Positions 49,037-58,220 of a stretch of DNA of 64,000 bases are shown piece after piece. Within the stretch, counting starts at the first letter, position 1; every line of letters starts with the position of its first letter. The stretch is from an uncultured Thiotrichales bacterium. GTDB lineage: Bacteria > Pseudomonadota > Gammaproteobacteria > Francisellales > CACEW01. The notes beneath the pieces are model-generated. The model did not search any database and had not been told where the DNA came from. It saw nothing but the letters and a program-made list of their open reading frames with translations. The stretch lies in NCBI GenBank assembly GCA_903870015.1, contig CAIQBE010000003.1:29555-93554 (forward strand), given 5' to 3'. The position numbers and the translations under genes were made by a program.

Positions 49037-49565
49037 AATACTTCTCCTCAAATGCTTTGATTTCGTTGCTGTACTTTAAGGTTTCGCCAATTTCATCTAA
49101 CCCTTCTAATAATGTTTGCTGACGCTGAGCATCGATTTCAAAACTAAAATCAGCAATGGTTTTGGCTTCTAAATCTACCGTTACGGGAGTGGTTATGTCG
49201 CGCAAAATTTGGCATTGTGCGCGTGGTAACGCAATTAATAATAAGCCGTTTTTAAAGGCGTTAGAATAAAAAATATCGGCAAAGCTGGGCGCCACAATGA
49301 CTTTAATGCCAAAATCTAATAACGACCAAGCGGCATGTTCACGGCTCGAGCCACAGCCAAAGTTTTCCTCGGTCACGATGATTTGTGCTTGGCGATATTT
49401 TGGGTTTTTTAAAATAAAATCATCCCCCATGTCGCTAAATAAAAATTGCCCCAAGCCGCTTCTGTGAATCGTTTTTAAATATTGCTTAGGGATAATCATA
49501 TCGGTATCGATATTAGCAATCGCTATGGGCGCAATGATACTCGTGACGGTTTTAAATGCTTGCAT
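49005..49565 (-). CDS. leuD: 3-isopropylmalate dehydratase small subunit
   Basis: LeuD is the swivelling-domain subunit that works with LeuC. It contains [28 protein letters not shown] and [44 protein letters not shown]. The ATG at 49565 has GGAGAG close upstream and fits the family, so 186 residues rather than the longer frame from 49589. It overlaps leuC by 14 bases. Confidence 0.96.
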   Translation of the reverse strand: MQAFKTVTSIIAPIAIANIDTDMIIPKQYLKTIHRSGLGQFLFSDMGDDFILKNPKYRQAQIIVTEENFGCGSSREHAAWSLLDFGIKVIVAPSFADIFYSNAFKNGLLLIALPRAQCQILRDITTPVTVDLEAKTIADFSFEIDAQRQQTLLEGLDEIGETLKYSNEIKAFEEKYCEKTNFNSTR

Positions 49566-50961
49566 GATTCTCTCCAAAGGTTCTGACATCGACTAAATGA
49601 CCGGTAATCGCGGCCGCTGCCGCCATGGCTGGGCTCATTAAATGCGTACGTCCGCCCTGCCCTTGTCGACCTTCAAAATTGCGATTGGAGGTTGAGGCAC
49701 AGCGCTCGCCTGGATTTAATTTATCCGCATTCATTGCTAAACACATGGAGCAGCCAGGCTCGCGCCAATCAAAACCGCTGGCCTTGAAAATAACATCCAA
49801 GCCTTCTTGTTCGGCCTGAGCTTTGACTAAGCCTGAGCCCGGTACAATCATGGCGTAAACATTTTGAGCCACTTTTTTTCCTTGCGCAACTTTTGCAACT
49901 TCACGCAAATCTTCAATGCGGCCATTGGTACAAGAGCCAATAAATACTTTGTCGATTTTGATTTGATTTAAAGCCTGTCCTGGCGTTAAGCCCATATAAT
50001 TTAACGCGCGTTCGATGGAGGCTTTTTTAACAGCATTTTGTTCTTGTGTGGGATCAGGAACGCAAGCCTTGATGGGCAAGACCATTTCGGGACTCGTACC
50101 CCAAGTGACTTGAGGCTCAATGTCCGCTGCATTAATAATCACTTCTTTATCATACACCGCATCGTTATCGGTAAAAAAAGTTTGCCAATAGGCTACGGCT
50201 TTATCCCATGCTTTGGGTGCCATGGGCCGGCCTTTTAAATAAGCAAAGGTAATTTCATCGGGCTCAATTAAACCGGCACGGCCACCCGCCTCGATCGACA
50301 TATTGCATAAGGTCATGCGTGCTTCCATCGATAAGGCTCGAATCGCCTCCCCCGTATACTCAATGACATGACCATTGGCGCCAGCAGTCCCAATTTTGCC
50401 AATGATCGCCAAAATCAAATCTTTTGCAGTAACGCCTAAACCCAATTTGCCTTCAACATGAATGCGCATATTTTTGGCTTTATACAAGGGCAAGGTTTGC
50501 GTTGCTAAGACATGCTCGACTTCACTCGTGCCAATGCCAAAGGCTAAAGCGCCAAAAGCACCGTGGGTTGAGGTGTGGCTATCGCCACAGACAATCGTCA
50601 TACCAGGCCAGGTAAAGCCTTGCTCTGGGCCGACAATATGCACGATGCCCTGGCGCTGATCGGCTAAATCAAAATAACGGATGCCATGCTTTTCGCAGTT
50701 TTGTTTTAAAGTTTCGACTTGAAGACGTGACTCGACATCATCAATACCTTGGCTGCGATTGATGGTTGGTACATTATGATCACACACGGCAATAATGCTA
50801 TCCTTACGGTGCACAGGTCTTCCTGAGCGCTCTAAGCCTTCGAAGGCTTGCGGGCTTGTGACTTCATGCACCAAATGCCGATCAATATAAATTAAGCTTG
50901 TGCCATCTTGTTTATCACAGACAAAATGGGCTTGCCAAATTTTATCGTATAAGGTTGCCAT
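49552..50961 (-). CDS. leuC: 3-isopropylmalate dehydratase large subunit
   Basis: LeuC is the aconitase-family 4Fe-4S subunit that isomerises isopropylmalate. It has [47 protein letters not shown] with a cluster Cys, [12 protein letters not shown] with the other two, and [25 protein letters not shown]. The ATG at 50961 follows AGGAG and gives 469 residues (E. coli 466). It lies 4 bases after ilvE. Confidence 0.97.
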   Translation of the reverse strand: MATLYDKIWQAHFVCDKQDGTSLIYIDRHLVHEVTSPQAFEGLERSGRPVHRKDSIIAVCDHNVPTINRSQGIDDVESRLQVETLKQNCEKHGIRYFDLADQRQGIVHIVGPEQGFTWPGMTIVCGDSHTSTHGAFGALAFGIGTSEVEHVLATQTLPLYKAKNMRIHVEGKLGLGVTAKDLILAIIGKIGTAGANGHVIEYTGEAIRALSMEARMTLCNMSIEAGGRAGLIEPDEITFAYLKGRPMAPKAWDKAVAYWQTFFTDNDAVYDKEVIINAADIEPQVTWGTSPEMVLPIKACVPDPTQEQNAVKKASIERALNYMGLTPGQALNQIKIDKVFIGSCTNGRIEDLREVAKVAQGKKVAQNVYAMIVPGSGLVKAQAEQEGLDVIFKASGFDWREPGCSMCLAMNADKLNPGERCASTSNRNFEGRQGQGGRTHLMSPAMAAAAAITGHLVDVRTFGENHASI

Positions 50962-50965
50962 GATA

Positions 50966-51835
50966 TTATCTCCTGACCCAAGCAGCGTATTCATCTGCGA
51001 TTATTTTGGTAATAGCGCCAACTTGAAAATGCTGTTCACCGATTTGCCCTACAGGGCATATTTCAACGGCGGTACCCGTAATAAATATTTCATCGGCAGC
51101 GTTAATCTCATCCGGCAAAATATGGCGCTCAATGACGGGAATATTTTTATTGCGTGCAATCTCAATCACGCTCCGACGAGTGATGCCATCTAAAAAACAA
51201 TCGGCAATGGGAGTATGAATTTCGCCATTTTGCACCATGAAAAAATTCGCGCCACTACATTCAGCAACATAGCCTCGATAATCTAACATCAAGGCATCGT
51301 GATATCCCTGTTGCTCAGCCTTATTTTTACTTAAGCTGCCAATGATATATAAGCCTGAAGCCTTGGCAGCCACAGGCGCCATGGTTGGCGCTGGACGCAC
51401 CCAATCGGCCCATATTAATTTTAAGCCTGATTCAAAAATATTGACTGCGCTAAAATAGCTTCCCCACTCCCAAGCGGCAATCGCGATATTCACTGAACAC
51501 TGATGGGATGCTACGCTTAAAGTTTCTACGCCGCGCCAAGCAACAGGACGAATGTACGCATCGGTCAGGCCATTTTTGGCTAATAATTCCATTTTGATGT
51601 CATGCAATGCTTCTGGGCTATAATCGATGTTCATATCTAACATTTGAGCTGAACGATGCAAGCGCTCGCTGTGCTCGATCGATTTAAAAATCTTGCCCTC
51701 ATACGCACGCTCGCCCTCAAAGACTCCGGAGCCATAATGCAATCCATGACTCATGCTATGCACCCAGGCATCTTCCCAGGGCATAAACTCGCCATTCATC
51801 CAAATGTAATCGGCTTTTTTGTTATATGACATCAT
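50966..51835 (-). CDS. ilvE: Branched-chain amino acid aminotransferase
   Basis: IlvE carries out the last transamination to Leu, Ile and Val. This class IV PLP enzyme opens with [34 protein letters not shown]. The PLP Lys is in [34 protein letters not shown] and [12 protein letters not shown] follow. Two ATGs (51835 and 51832) follow AGGGAG at proper spacing, and I take 51835 (289 residues). Its place inside the leu operon couples the final transamination to leucine supply; in E. coli it is in the ilv operon. Confidence 0.93.
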   Translation of the reverse strand: MMSYNKKADYIWMNGEFMPWEDAWVHSMSHGLHYGSGVFEGERAYEGKIFKSIEHSERLHRSAQMLDMNIDYSPEALHDIKMELLAKNGLTDAYIRPVAWRGVETLSVASHQCSVNIAIAAWEWGSYFSAVNIFESGLKLIWADWVRPAPTMAPVAAKASGLYIIGSLSKNKAEQQGYHDALMLDYRGYVAECSGANFFMVQNGEIHTPIADCFLDGITRRSVIEIARNKNIPVIERHILPDEINAADEIFITGTAVEICPVGQIGEQHFQVGAITKIIADEYAAWVRR

Positions 51836-51837
51836 GG

Positions 51838-53001
51838 CTAACACTCCCTGTGTGTTTTAATTAATTCTATAATATCCGCATCGGAGACATATTTCTTTTG
51901 ATCACCCATCGTTTTAAATTTGATAAAAAAGGCTTCGATTTCGGGTTCAGAGGCATTGATATCCAAAGCCTGTAATTTTACCCTAAATGCCGCACGACCG
52001 GAATGCTTACCCATGGGTAATTGCGAACGATCTAGGCCGATTGATTCAGGACGCATGATTTCATAGGTTTCGCGCGCTTTTATCACGCCATCTTGATGAA
52101 TGCCTGATTCATGGGCAAAGGCATTTTCGCCAACAATAGCTTTGTTTTTTTGCACGCTAAAGCCTGTGCTTGTCGATACTTGCTTAGAAATCGCCATAAT
52201 TTTGGTGCTATCAATATTGGTTTGATAAGGCATGACATCTTGGCGCGTTTTGATCGCCATGATGATTTCTTCCAAAGCAGCATTACCCGCACGTTCGCCG
52301 ATGCCATTGATCGTGCATTCGACTTGTCTCGCGCCTGCTTCAATCGCCGCAATAGAATTGGCAGTAGCACAGCCCAAGTCATTATGACAATGCACAGAAA
52401 TAATCGCCTGATCGATATTGGGCACTTTATTTTTAATGGCCCGAATCATGGCAGCATATTCTTGTGGGAACATATAGCCGACAGTATCAGGGACGTTAAT
52501 GGTTCTTGCACCAGCGCGAATTGCGATCTCAATGGCAGCGCATAAGAAATCCATACCACTTCGAGTCGCATCCATGGCCGACCATTCGACATCATCACAA
52601 AATTGCCGGGCATAACGGACGGATTCATCAATCGCTGCTAATACCTGCATCTCTGACATCTTTAATTGATGTTGCATGTGAATATCACTTGTTGAGATAA
52701 AAGTATGGATACGTGGCCTTGCTGCGCTTGCAATCGCACGCCCGGCTACGTCAATATCTTTTTTGATGGCGCGTGCTAAACTGCAAACCTGGGCATTTTT
52801 GACGCTGTTTGCAATAGCCTGAATAGATTTGAAATCACCCTCTGAGGCGATCGCAAAGCCAGCCTCAATGACATCCACTCCCATGGCATCTAACGAGTGC
52901 GCAATGGCAATTTTTTGTTCCTGAGTCATCGTCGCCCCTGGAGACTGCTCGCCGTCACGTAATGTCGTATCAAAAATTATAATTTGGTTATTGCTATTCA
53001 T
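51838..53001 (-). CDS. leuA: 2-isopropylmalate synthase lacking the regulatory domain
   Basis: This is a DRE-TIM barrel enzyme condensing acetyl-CoA with 2-oxoisovalerate. It has FDTTLRDGEQSPGATM, the VHCHNDLGCATANSIAAIEAGARQVECTINGIGERAGNAALEE metal-ligand region, and the flexible FAHESGIHQDG motif. It ends at residue 387 with ADIIELIKTHREC, whereas typical LeuA is about 515-520, so the C-terminal leucine-binding regulatory domain is missing. The stop is clean and ilvE starts directly after, so this is not a sequencing-type break. Context with ilvE-leuCDB and the leader attenuator favours LeuA over homocitrate or citramalate synthases. AGAGGAT precedes the ATG. Confidence 0.9.
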   Translation of the reverse strand: MNSNNQIIIFDTTLRDGEQSPGATMTQEQKIAIAHSLDAMGVDVIEAGFAIASEGDFKSIQAIANSVKNAQVCSLARAIKKDIDVAGRAIASAARPRIHTFISTSDIHMQHQLKMSEMQVLAAIDESVRYARQFCDDVEWSAMDATRSGMDFLCAAIEIAIRAGARTINVPDTVGYMFPQEYAAMIRAIKNKVPNIDQAIISVHCHNDLGCATANSIAAIEAGARQVECTINGIGERAGNAALEEIIMAIKTRQDVMPYQTNIDSTKIMAISKQVSTSTGFSVQKNKAIVGENAFAHESGIHQDGVIKARETYEIMRPESIGLDRSQLPMGKHSGRAAFRVKLQALDINASEPEIEAFFIKFKTMGDQKKYVSDADIIELIKTHREC

Positions 53002-53040
53002 GATTCGTATCCTCTGTTCATTTTTTGCAAATTAAAGACA

Positions 53041-53071
53041 TAAAAAAACCGCCAGAATCAGGGCGGTTTTT
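53041..53071 (-). terminator. Attenuator terminator of the leu operon
   Basis: On the minus strand AAAACCGCC (53070-53062) pairs with GGCGGTTTT (53053-53045) around a short loop, followed by seven T (complement of 53048-53042). It lies between the leader peptide and leuA. Its 5' arm ACCGCCCT (53067-53060) is a perfect complement of AGGGCGGT within the leader (53118-53111), which gives the alternative antiterminator. Confidence 0.9.
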
Positions 53072-53089
53072 AGAGGATACCATTCATAA

Positions 53090-53176
53090 TTAACAAATAG
53101 CAGCATCCGGACCGCCCTTCATAAGGAGAAGGAGGCCGGTAAGAAGAACAACTGTAGGGCGCTGTAATTGCAACAT
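53090..53176 (-). CDS. leuL: Leucine operon leader peptide
   Basis: This 28-residue peptide was too short for routine gene calling. It starts with ATG at 53176 and ends with TAA at 53092-53090. It contains VVLL followed by TGLLLL at residues 13-18, with four consecutive Leu codons (CTC CTT CTC CTT). E. coli LeuL also has 28 residues and the TGLLLL core. Ribosome stalling at the Leu codons would leave AGGGCGGT just downstream free to pair with the terminator arm. The tandem Val codons may add a valine input. A perfect promoter precedes it. Confidence 0.9.
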   Translation of the reverse strand: MLQLQRPTVVLLTGLLLLMKGGPDAAIC

Positions 53177-53207
53177 GTTACTTATATATTTCTTAGCTTG
53201 TGTGAGT

Positions 53208-53236
53208 ATTATACCATACTAAAGCTTTTATTTCAA
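53208..53236 (-). promoter_or_regulatory. Promoter of the leu operon
   Basis: On the minus strand TTGAAA (53236-53231), a 17-base spacer and a perfect TATAAT (53213-53208). Initiation near 53201 would start the leader RNA about 25 bases before the leader peptide ATG. Confidence 0.75.
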
Positions 53237-53280
53237 TAGACTTTGATACTCATTCCAGGGCCGCCCCATTTAAAAACCAC

Positions 53281-53431
53281 TCGTCGTCCTGATAATGCGC
53301 AGCATTCATTAGGATCCAGCATAAGATATTGTTTTTAAAAGTCATTTGAAAATTCAAAGCCTAAGTCTTGTTGTGTCTATTTTATGCTGGATCCTGACGC
53401 CCCAAGCAATGCCTGGGGATCAGGACGACGA
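53281..53431. repeat. Palindromic interspersed element, copy 1
   Basis: A 151-base element has nested inverted repeats. The outer arms are TCGTCGTCCTGAT (53281-53293) and ATCAGGACGACGA (53419-53431), the inner arms AGGATCCAGCATAA (53311-53324) and TTATGCTGGATCCT (53382-53395), all perfect. A second element of 149 bases at 60760-60908 shares the nested layout and the GGATCCAGCATAA motif. It encodes nothing convincing. It lies between the leu promoter and the 3' end of ARM protein 3. Confidence 0.8.
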
Positions 53432-53485
53432 ATTGTGTTGGTTTTTGTTGACTATATTTTTTAATGGGGCAGCCCTGGCGCTCAA

Positions 53486-56400
53486 TCATCCAGGTGCCGC
53501 TCCTGATCCTGATGGTGGTTGCCGATCCCCTCCTTGCATCCAGGAAGGCCACAAACTAGAGGATACCTTGCCTTCAATGTTTTTTATAGTCAAGGCAGCA
53601 CGGCGTCTAATCTCTTCAGCTAGTTCTGACCGGCCCCCTTGAGAGGTCGTTAAAATTTCGCGAAGCCTATGTATACTATGCATTAAATGCGGACGGACTT
53701 CTTTATGAAGTGACATATTCGCGAGCGTCCATAGGACCTGCAACTTCACTTCCTCACTTCCTTCTGTGAGACTTAAAAGCTTATCAACCCCATGAGCCTC
53801 AATGACCCTTTGACATGCATCAGGAGATAGAACAATGTTTGAAAGCGCCTGTGCTGCACTCGCTTGAAGACCTCTCTGATCTCTTGGGTCTAAATAACCA
53901 AGGAGCACTCGTTCAATTAAACCCGTTTCGCGCTCAATTGCGGCACGTCCAACTGTAGAGATAGCAAGATTACCTAGCACTCCTAGCGCTACTCGTTGAC
54001 TATCTAGTGCTCTATACCTTGCTGCCGAGTCAACACTTGAATATCGTAGTAACATATGCACGAGCCTAGGAAGCACACCTGCATTTAGTGCTTGTTGTCG
54101 GTTACCCTCATCTTCGGCTGTCATGTCAATGAGCACGCTTGTTGCCTTTACATCAAGAAAGTGATCATCAGCCGCCAAAAGCGCTACGAGCGCATCGACC
54201 CCAGCGATCTCGTTAATTTTTACCAACTGATCAACATGCTTATCGCCATATTTGCGTTGCGCAAGCCCATGGAATGCTGTGGCTACGCTGGCCACTATTG
54301 CAGCATGTCCATGCACGGATTGATTAAGCCAGCGCAGTGCTGCTAATGCTTTTTCTCGTACTTCTAAATCCTCGGGCTCCTCAACTGCCGCTACACGACG
54401 CAAGAGTGCTTGAACCGCACCGGCTGCAATGAGTGCCTTATGCTTACGTTGATCTTTAGCACTGTTGACAAGAGCCGTCATGGCAGCATCTTTTGCTGAA
54501 ATATGCTCTCCAATGAGCATTTTATGCATATAGCTGCCATATTGGCCGACGGCCGACGGTATATACGCCTGTAGATCTAAGCAATTTACAAGTGGTCTAA
54601 ACAAGTCTAATCTTGCAAGCTGTGCTGCCGGATAAATATTATCCCTACTTTCAAACAGAGGAAAGTCCTGCTGCGCTAACATAGCATTCAGCAGCTGATT
54701 TGCCAGACTCTGATATTTTGATCGCTTGGCCGCAAGAGCTCCCAGTAGGCCAACAGCATCAGCCTCCCATACTGCAGAAATTATCGTCGCAACATTTTGA
54801 GCTGACTCAGGCACTGCAAGCTCGCACTCCCTGAGATTACAACCGCCTGCGCTTAAAGCATCTAAAATCCTTGCTAGATCTGGCGACTCAGCGGATGGCT
54901 CTACCGCCGCAGCCACAGCCTCATCTAAACGACCAGAAACCCCCATGTTATCAAACGCCTTTCGTGCTAAAATCGAAACATAAGGAATCTCTCTTGCGGA
55001 CAGCTGCAGAAGCAATGGAATCCCGCCTGCGCCCTTAACCTCTTTGCACCCATCATCAGATTCCGTTATACGAACAAGCGCCTCTAGTACATGAGCCTGG
55101 GCAATTGGGTTCTCCGCCTCTAAAAGAGCAACCAATATTTGAATGCTCAGCTTTTTACTTTCTAGAACCTCTGCCCAGTTGCCCAGTGTTATTATTTTAG
55201 CAAATGCTTGAACCAATGCTCTTCGCACCTCAGGTTCTTTGGTTCCTAATAAAGCGTCTGAGAGTGGTTCAATGTGGGCTAGCATTGCTATACGCCCAAA
55301 TTCAGTTTCAGGAAGACGAATAAGTTCTTGTGCTGCGCGAAGATGACCAGGATCTCGTGTTAAATCACTCGCAACATGCTCTGCAAAATTTTCCACTTGC
55401 AATACTATACGCACAGCCTTAACTGAACTAGCAAGTGCTTGCACTTCCTCTCTCAACAACCCCAGGCCACCTGCTGTTAAAATTAACTTGCCAATATCAG
55501 ATTCTCCCGTCTGATTTTCAGCAATGCTCACAAGCACATCTAATCCCGCTGCCTTAACCCTAGGAGAAGGCTCGGAATGTAAAAAGGGTATCAGCGACTC
55601 AATTAAGTGATTGACTAGAGTGCCGTGAACAGGTTTTCTAAGCTTAATAAGTGTACTGAGTAAACGTGCTGCACGTATCTGCAAGCTTTCATCACGCCCT
55701 CTGATCAAAGTATTTAAAAGTAGTTCATTAACACCTAAGTCTCTATCTGGCGTACGAGCATGAACATGCTCAAGCGCCAGCAGCACTTGCTCTTTAACAT
55801 AAACAGGACTATCTTCTGCTTCTAAATCGGCTAGCAGCGCCTTTTGCCCATATCTACCGATGCTGCCCATGACATGATAACCAGAGCTTATCATATAAAG
55901 ACCATTTCCCATGTCAATTTCTGGCTCTTCAGGAATCGTATACCCTTCGTCCCAAAACAGATGAGAAAGTATCGTTATCGCTTCTTCTGCAACTAACCTA
56001 AAATTTGCATTTACACCTCCCGTCGCTAAAATAGCTAGAAGTCTTACCTGAAGGTTATCGTGATGATTAAACAATATAATCAGCCCGTCAGACTGGACTA
56101 TAGTAGCGAGCAATTGTGGAGCGCTACTGCGAACCTCTAGATGCTCTGACCTGGAAAGCTCTGACAGAATAAAAACTACATCTTTGACAAATTTTTTCCT
56201 ACCCTCTTCTCTTCTATCAGATTTAACCAATTTATCAACTGCTTTATTAGCCGCGCATACCAAGCTAAGATGCATATCAGGCTCTGCCAAAAGAGGGCTC
56301 AAATCTTGAAATAATTGCCCTGGTTTAATGACTTGCATGGCTGGTTGTGCCCCATGAAGAGGATGCGCAACCTGCAACAAAACCCATTGAGTATAATCTG

Positions 56401-56746
56401 GATGCAAAACAATATGAGTGAGCGCTAATGCCGCATATGGTTTTAAAGCACCATTCTGCAAAGATGCTTGAACACTTGCAACTCCATTTGACGCAGCAAT
56501 AAGCTCTGCGCAGAAGGTTAGATCTGCCGCTTTTTGAGCGATCAATTTAGCTGCAGACTGGTTACCGCCTTGCAAACTAAGCAAGCATTCCTCAAGAATG
56601 ACAATAGTGCCCGGTAGGCCATTAGCAGCGGCCTCGAAGCTTATCCAGGAACTTTCTACTGGCTCCCTTTGAAAACCTGCCGGAACAGCGGCCAAAAGAC
56701 CGGCTGAAAAAGCACGTAATGCTCCATTCATATAAATATTTCCCAT
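53486..56746 (-). CDS. Giant armadillo/HEAT-repeat protein 3
   Basis: At 1086 residues this is the largest gene of the window. It consists of many ARM/HEAT-type helical repeats across its length. Examples are AQAHVLEALVRITESDDGCKEV followed by GGIPLLLQL, and QASAAQALSNIVLSPDACQRVI followed by GVDKLL, with LQVLWTLANMSLHKEV near the end. The last 30 residues are disordered-looking (QGGDRQPPSGSG). There is no signal peptide, membrane segment or enzyme motif. ATGs at 56746 and 56731 are both possible starts; the latter has GGGA nine bases upstream. A TTGACT/TATAAT promoter with a 15-base spacer precedes it. It sits between the leu operon and rplI, in a region normally occupied by nothing. A host-directed scaffold is inferred. 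Confidence 0.85.
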   Translation of the reverse strand: MGNIYMNGALRAFSAGLLAAVPAGFQREPVESSWISFEAAANGLPGTIVILEECLLSLQGGNQSAAKLIAQKAADLTFCAELIAASNGVASVQASLQNGALKPYAALALTHIVLHPDYTQWVLLQVAHPLHGAQPAMQVIKPGQLFQDLSPLLAEPDMHLSLVCAANKAVDKLVKSDRREEGRKKFVKDVVFILSELSRSEHLEVRSSAPQLLATIVQSDGLIILFNHHDNLQVRLLAILATGGVNANFRLVAEEAITILSHLFWDEGYTIPEEPEIDMGNGLYMISSGYHVMGSIGRYGQKALLADLEAEDSPVYVKEQVLLALEHVHARTPDRDLGVNELLLNTLIRGRDESLQIRAARLLSTLIKLRKPVHGTLVNHLIESLIPFLHSEPSPRVKAAGLDVLVSIAENQTGESDIGKLILTAGGLGLLREEVQALASSVKAVRIVLQVENFAEHVASDLTRDPGHLRAAQELIRLPETEFGRIAMLAHIEPLSDALLGTKEPEVRRALVQAFAKIITLGNWAEVLESKKLSIQILVALLEAENPIAQAHVLEALVRITESDDGCKEVKGAGGIPLLLQLSAREIPYVSILARKAFDNMGVSGRLDEAVAAAVEPSAESPDLARILDALSAGGCNLRECELAVPESAQNVATIISAVWEADAVGLLGALAAKRSKYQSLANQLLNAMLAQQDFPLFESRDNIYPAAQLARLDLFRPLVNCLDLQAYIPSAVGQYGSYMHKMLIGEHISAKDAAMTALVNSAKDQRKHKALIAAGAVQALLRRVAAVEEPEDLEVREKALAALRWLNQSVHGHAAIVASVATAFHGLAQRKYGDKHVDQLVKINEIAGVDALVALLAADDHFLDVKATSVLIDMTAEDEGNRQQALNAGVLPRLVHMLLRYSSVDSAARYRALDSQRVALGVLGNLAISTVGRAAIERETGLIERVLLGYLDPRDQRGLQASAAQALSNIVLSPDACQRVIEAHGVDKLLSLTEGSEEVKLQVLWTLANMSLHKEVRPHLMHSIHRLREILTTSQGGRSELAEEIRRRAALTIKNIEGKVSSSLWPSWMQGGDRQPPSGSGAAPG

Positions 56747-56760
56747 TCATGAAATCCGAG

Positions 56761-56787
56761 ATTATAGTATATTAATTTTTCAGTCAA
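56761..56787 (-). promoter_or_regulatory. Candidate promoter of ARM protein 3
   Basis: On the minus strand TTGACT (56787-56782) and a perfect TATAAT (56766-56761) have a short 15-base spacer. The region is AT-rich and lies directly before the start codon, so the 5' leader would be very short if 56746 is used. Confidence 0.45.
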
Positions 56788-56863
56788 GAATTATTATTTA
56801 CCCTGTTTTTCAACTTATAATTTTGATAACAGAATGTGCGGCACTAATAAAATACTTGGTTGA

Positions 56864-57408
56864 ATTGATATACTAGAAAGAACCACCGTCAGCTTAAAAG
56901 CAGAGATTGATGCAGTGTATCCAGCTGTTGTTGCAGCTTCTGCAGGACTAGATGCCGTTGATGATCATTACGAGCCCTCGATATTCCGTGATTTCAGCTC
57001 CCCCGCTATAGCGTACGCTCCAGTAGAGCTCCAGACCCACTCATGTCTCTTGAGTCCGCTTATTTCAATGCCTCCACTTTGGCTACGCCCAATGTCTTTG
57101 GTACAGAGAATCGCAGAAGAAGACGGCAATTGAAAAAACAGACTCCAGCGGGCCCTTATAATACATCGACCGTACCAGGGCTATCAGTAACAGGGGTAAC
57201 AAACCTCAAGGTAGTGCGGCCCTAGCATTCTCAGGTCATGGCGCCTCCCTCCTGTCTTCATATGAACCCGCGAGTCGTACCCCAGCTTGAGCTTCGCGTT
57301 ATGACAAATGCCCCTATTCAAGATCGAAGTCTTGCGGGGTATATTTTTATCGGTAAAGGCAAGGTTTTGGATGGCCAAAAAGAAAACCCCCTTTACCATA
57401 CCAGCTAA
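56864..57408 (+). pseudogene. Decayed unknown gene with frameshift and in-frame stop
   Basis: Frame one is open from 56864 without a start codon and reads ERTTVSLKAEIDAVYPAVVA, then HYEPSIFRDFSSPAIAYAPV. Near 57035-57045 the coherent reading moves to a second frame: SLESAYFNASTLATPNVFG, NRRRRRQLKK, TSTVPGLSVTGVTNLKV. That frame meets TAG at 57223-57225, then continues in phase from an ATG at 57238 through MNPRVVPQLELRVMTNAPIQ and GYIFIGKGKVLDGQ to TAA at 57408. I recognise no family. One frameshift, one nonsense codon and no start suggest a dead gene. NRRRRRQLKK is a strongly basic cluster. The 690-base gap between ARM protein 3 and rplI holds only this remnant and the terminator. Confidence 0.5.
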
Positions 57409-57418
57409 AGGGGGTTTT
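57383..57418 (-). terminator. Terminator of the rpsF-rpsR-rplI operon
   Basis: AAAACCCCCTTTA (57383-57395) pairs perfectly with TAAAGGGGGTTTT (57406-57418). On the minus strand the stem is followed by TTTTCTTTTT. It lies 20 bases after the rplI stop and is potentially bidirectional, overlapping the end of the decayed gene on the plus strand. Confidence 0.85.
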
Positions 57419-57437
57419 TGCGCAGCTTATTAACTGA

Positions 57438-57992
57438 TTACTCGTTAATATGACCTTGTTCTTTTTGAATCTCAGCAGCAATTTCAGCTTCGGCTTCAAC
57501 TGGGGTTTCGCCAAATGCTTCTAACATTACTGCGGGCACAGGACCGCCTTCAGGCAACACGGTTACTTTGATATTAACATCAAGATCGCCGTGCAAATGC
57601 ACAACCACATCAAACTCACCGACTTGGCGAATCATGCCTAAGGGCAAACGTACTTCGTGTTTTTCAACAGCAACGCCTTTTGCGGTAATGGCATCAGCAA
57701 TATCACGGGTTCCGATCGAACCGAATAATTTGCCGCCAGCGCCAGCGCTTGCTTGCATGGTTACGCTTAAGCCTTGTAGTTTTTCAGCACGGGTTTGTGC
57801 TGCTTTTAATACTGCGAGGGCTTTCTTTTCAAGCTCTGCGCGCTCAGCTTCAAATTTTGCTAAATTGTCTTTGTTCGCAATCATCGCTTTGCCTTGTGGC
57901 ACGAGGAAGTTGCGGGCAAAGCCTGGCTTAACATTTACGCTTTCGCCAAGGTTGCCTAATTTTCTAATTTTTTCACGTAAAATAACTTGCAT
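57438..57992 (-). CDS. rplI: 50S ribosomal protein L9
   Basis: bL9 binds 23S rRNA near the L1 stalk. It starts [39 protein letters not shown], the rRNA-binding N-domain, followed by the long connecting helix ([23 protein letters not shown]) and the C-domain with [16 protein letters not shown]. At 184 residues it is about 35 longer than E. coli (149) because of a Glu/Ala-rich acidic tail. It is third in rpsF-rpsR-rplI and followed by a strong terminator. Confidence 0.96.
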   Translation of the reverse strand: MQVILREKIRKLGNLGESVNVKPGFARNFLVPQGKAMIANKDNLAKFEAERAELEKKALAVLKAAQTRAEKLQGLSVTMQASAGAGGKLFGSIGTRDIADAITAKGVAVEKHEVRLPLGMIRQVGEFDVVVHLHGDLDVNIKVTVLPEGGPVPAVMLEAFGETPVEAEAEIAAEIQKEQGHINE

Positions 57993-58004
57993 GTTTTAGT
58001 CCTC

Positions 58005-58220
58005 TTATTTATGACGATCGCAATAGGGAAGCAAGGCTAAGAAACGTGCTCTTTTGATAGCTTCGGCAACTTTGCGTTGGTATTTGCTGGAGGTGCCGGT
58101 AATACGGCTGGGGACAATTTTGCCACCTTCAGTGATATATTCTCTTAACAAGTTAATGTCTTTGTAATCAATTTCTACACTGCCATCGTCAAAACGGCAG
58201 GCACGTCTACGCATACTCAT
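58005..58220 (-). CDS. rpsR: 30S ribosomal protein S18
   Basis: bS18 partners S6 on the platform of the 30S subunit. [58 protein letters not shown] is diagnostic. It has 71 residues (E. coli 75). Its ATG overlaps the rpsF stop (ATGA), and it lies 12 bases before rplI. No priB gene lies between rpsF and rpsR. Confidence 0.97.
   Translation of the reverse strand: MSMRRRACRFDDGSVEIDYKDINLLREYITEGGKIVPSRITGTSSKYQRKVAEAIKRARFLALLPYCDRHK

Noticed and set aside
53346..53642. Plus-strand frame of 98 codons with a signal-peptide-like start
   Set aside because: It starts with TTG inside palindromic element copy 1 and runs antisense to the 3' end of ARM protein 3. No ribosome binding site is seen, and the hydrophobic stretch is explained by the repeat and antisense codons.
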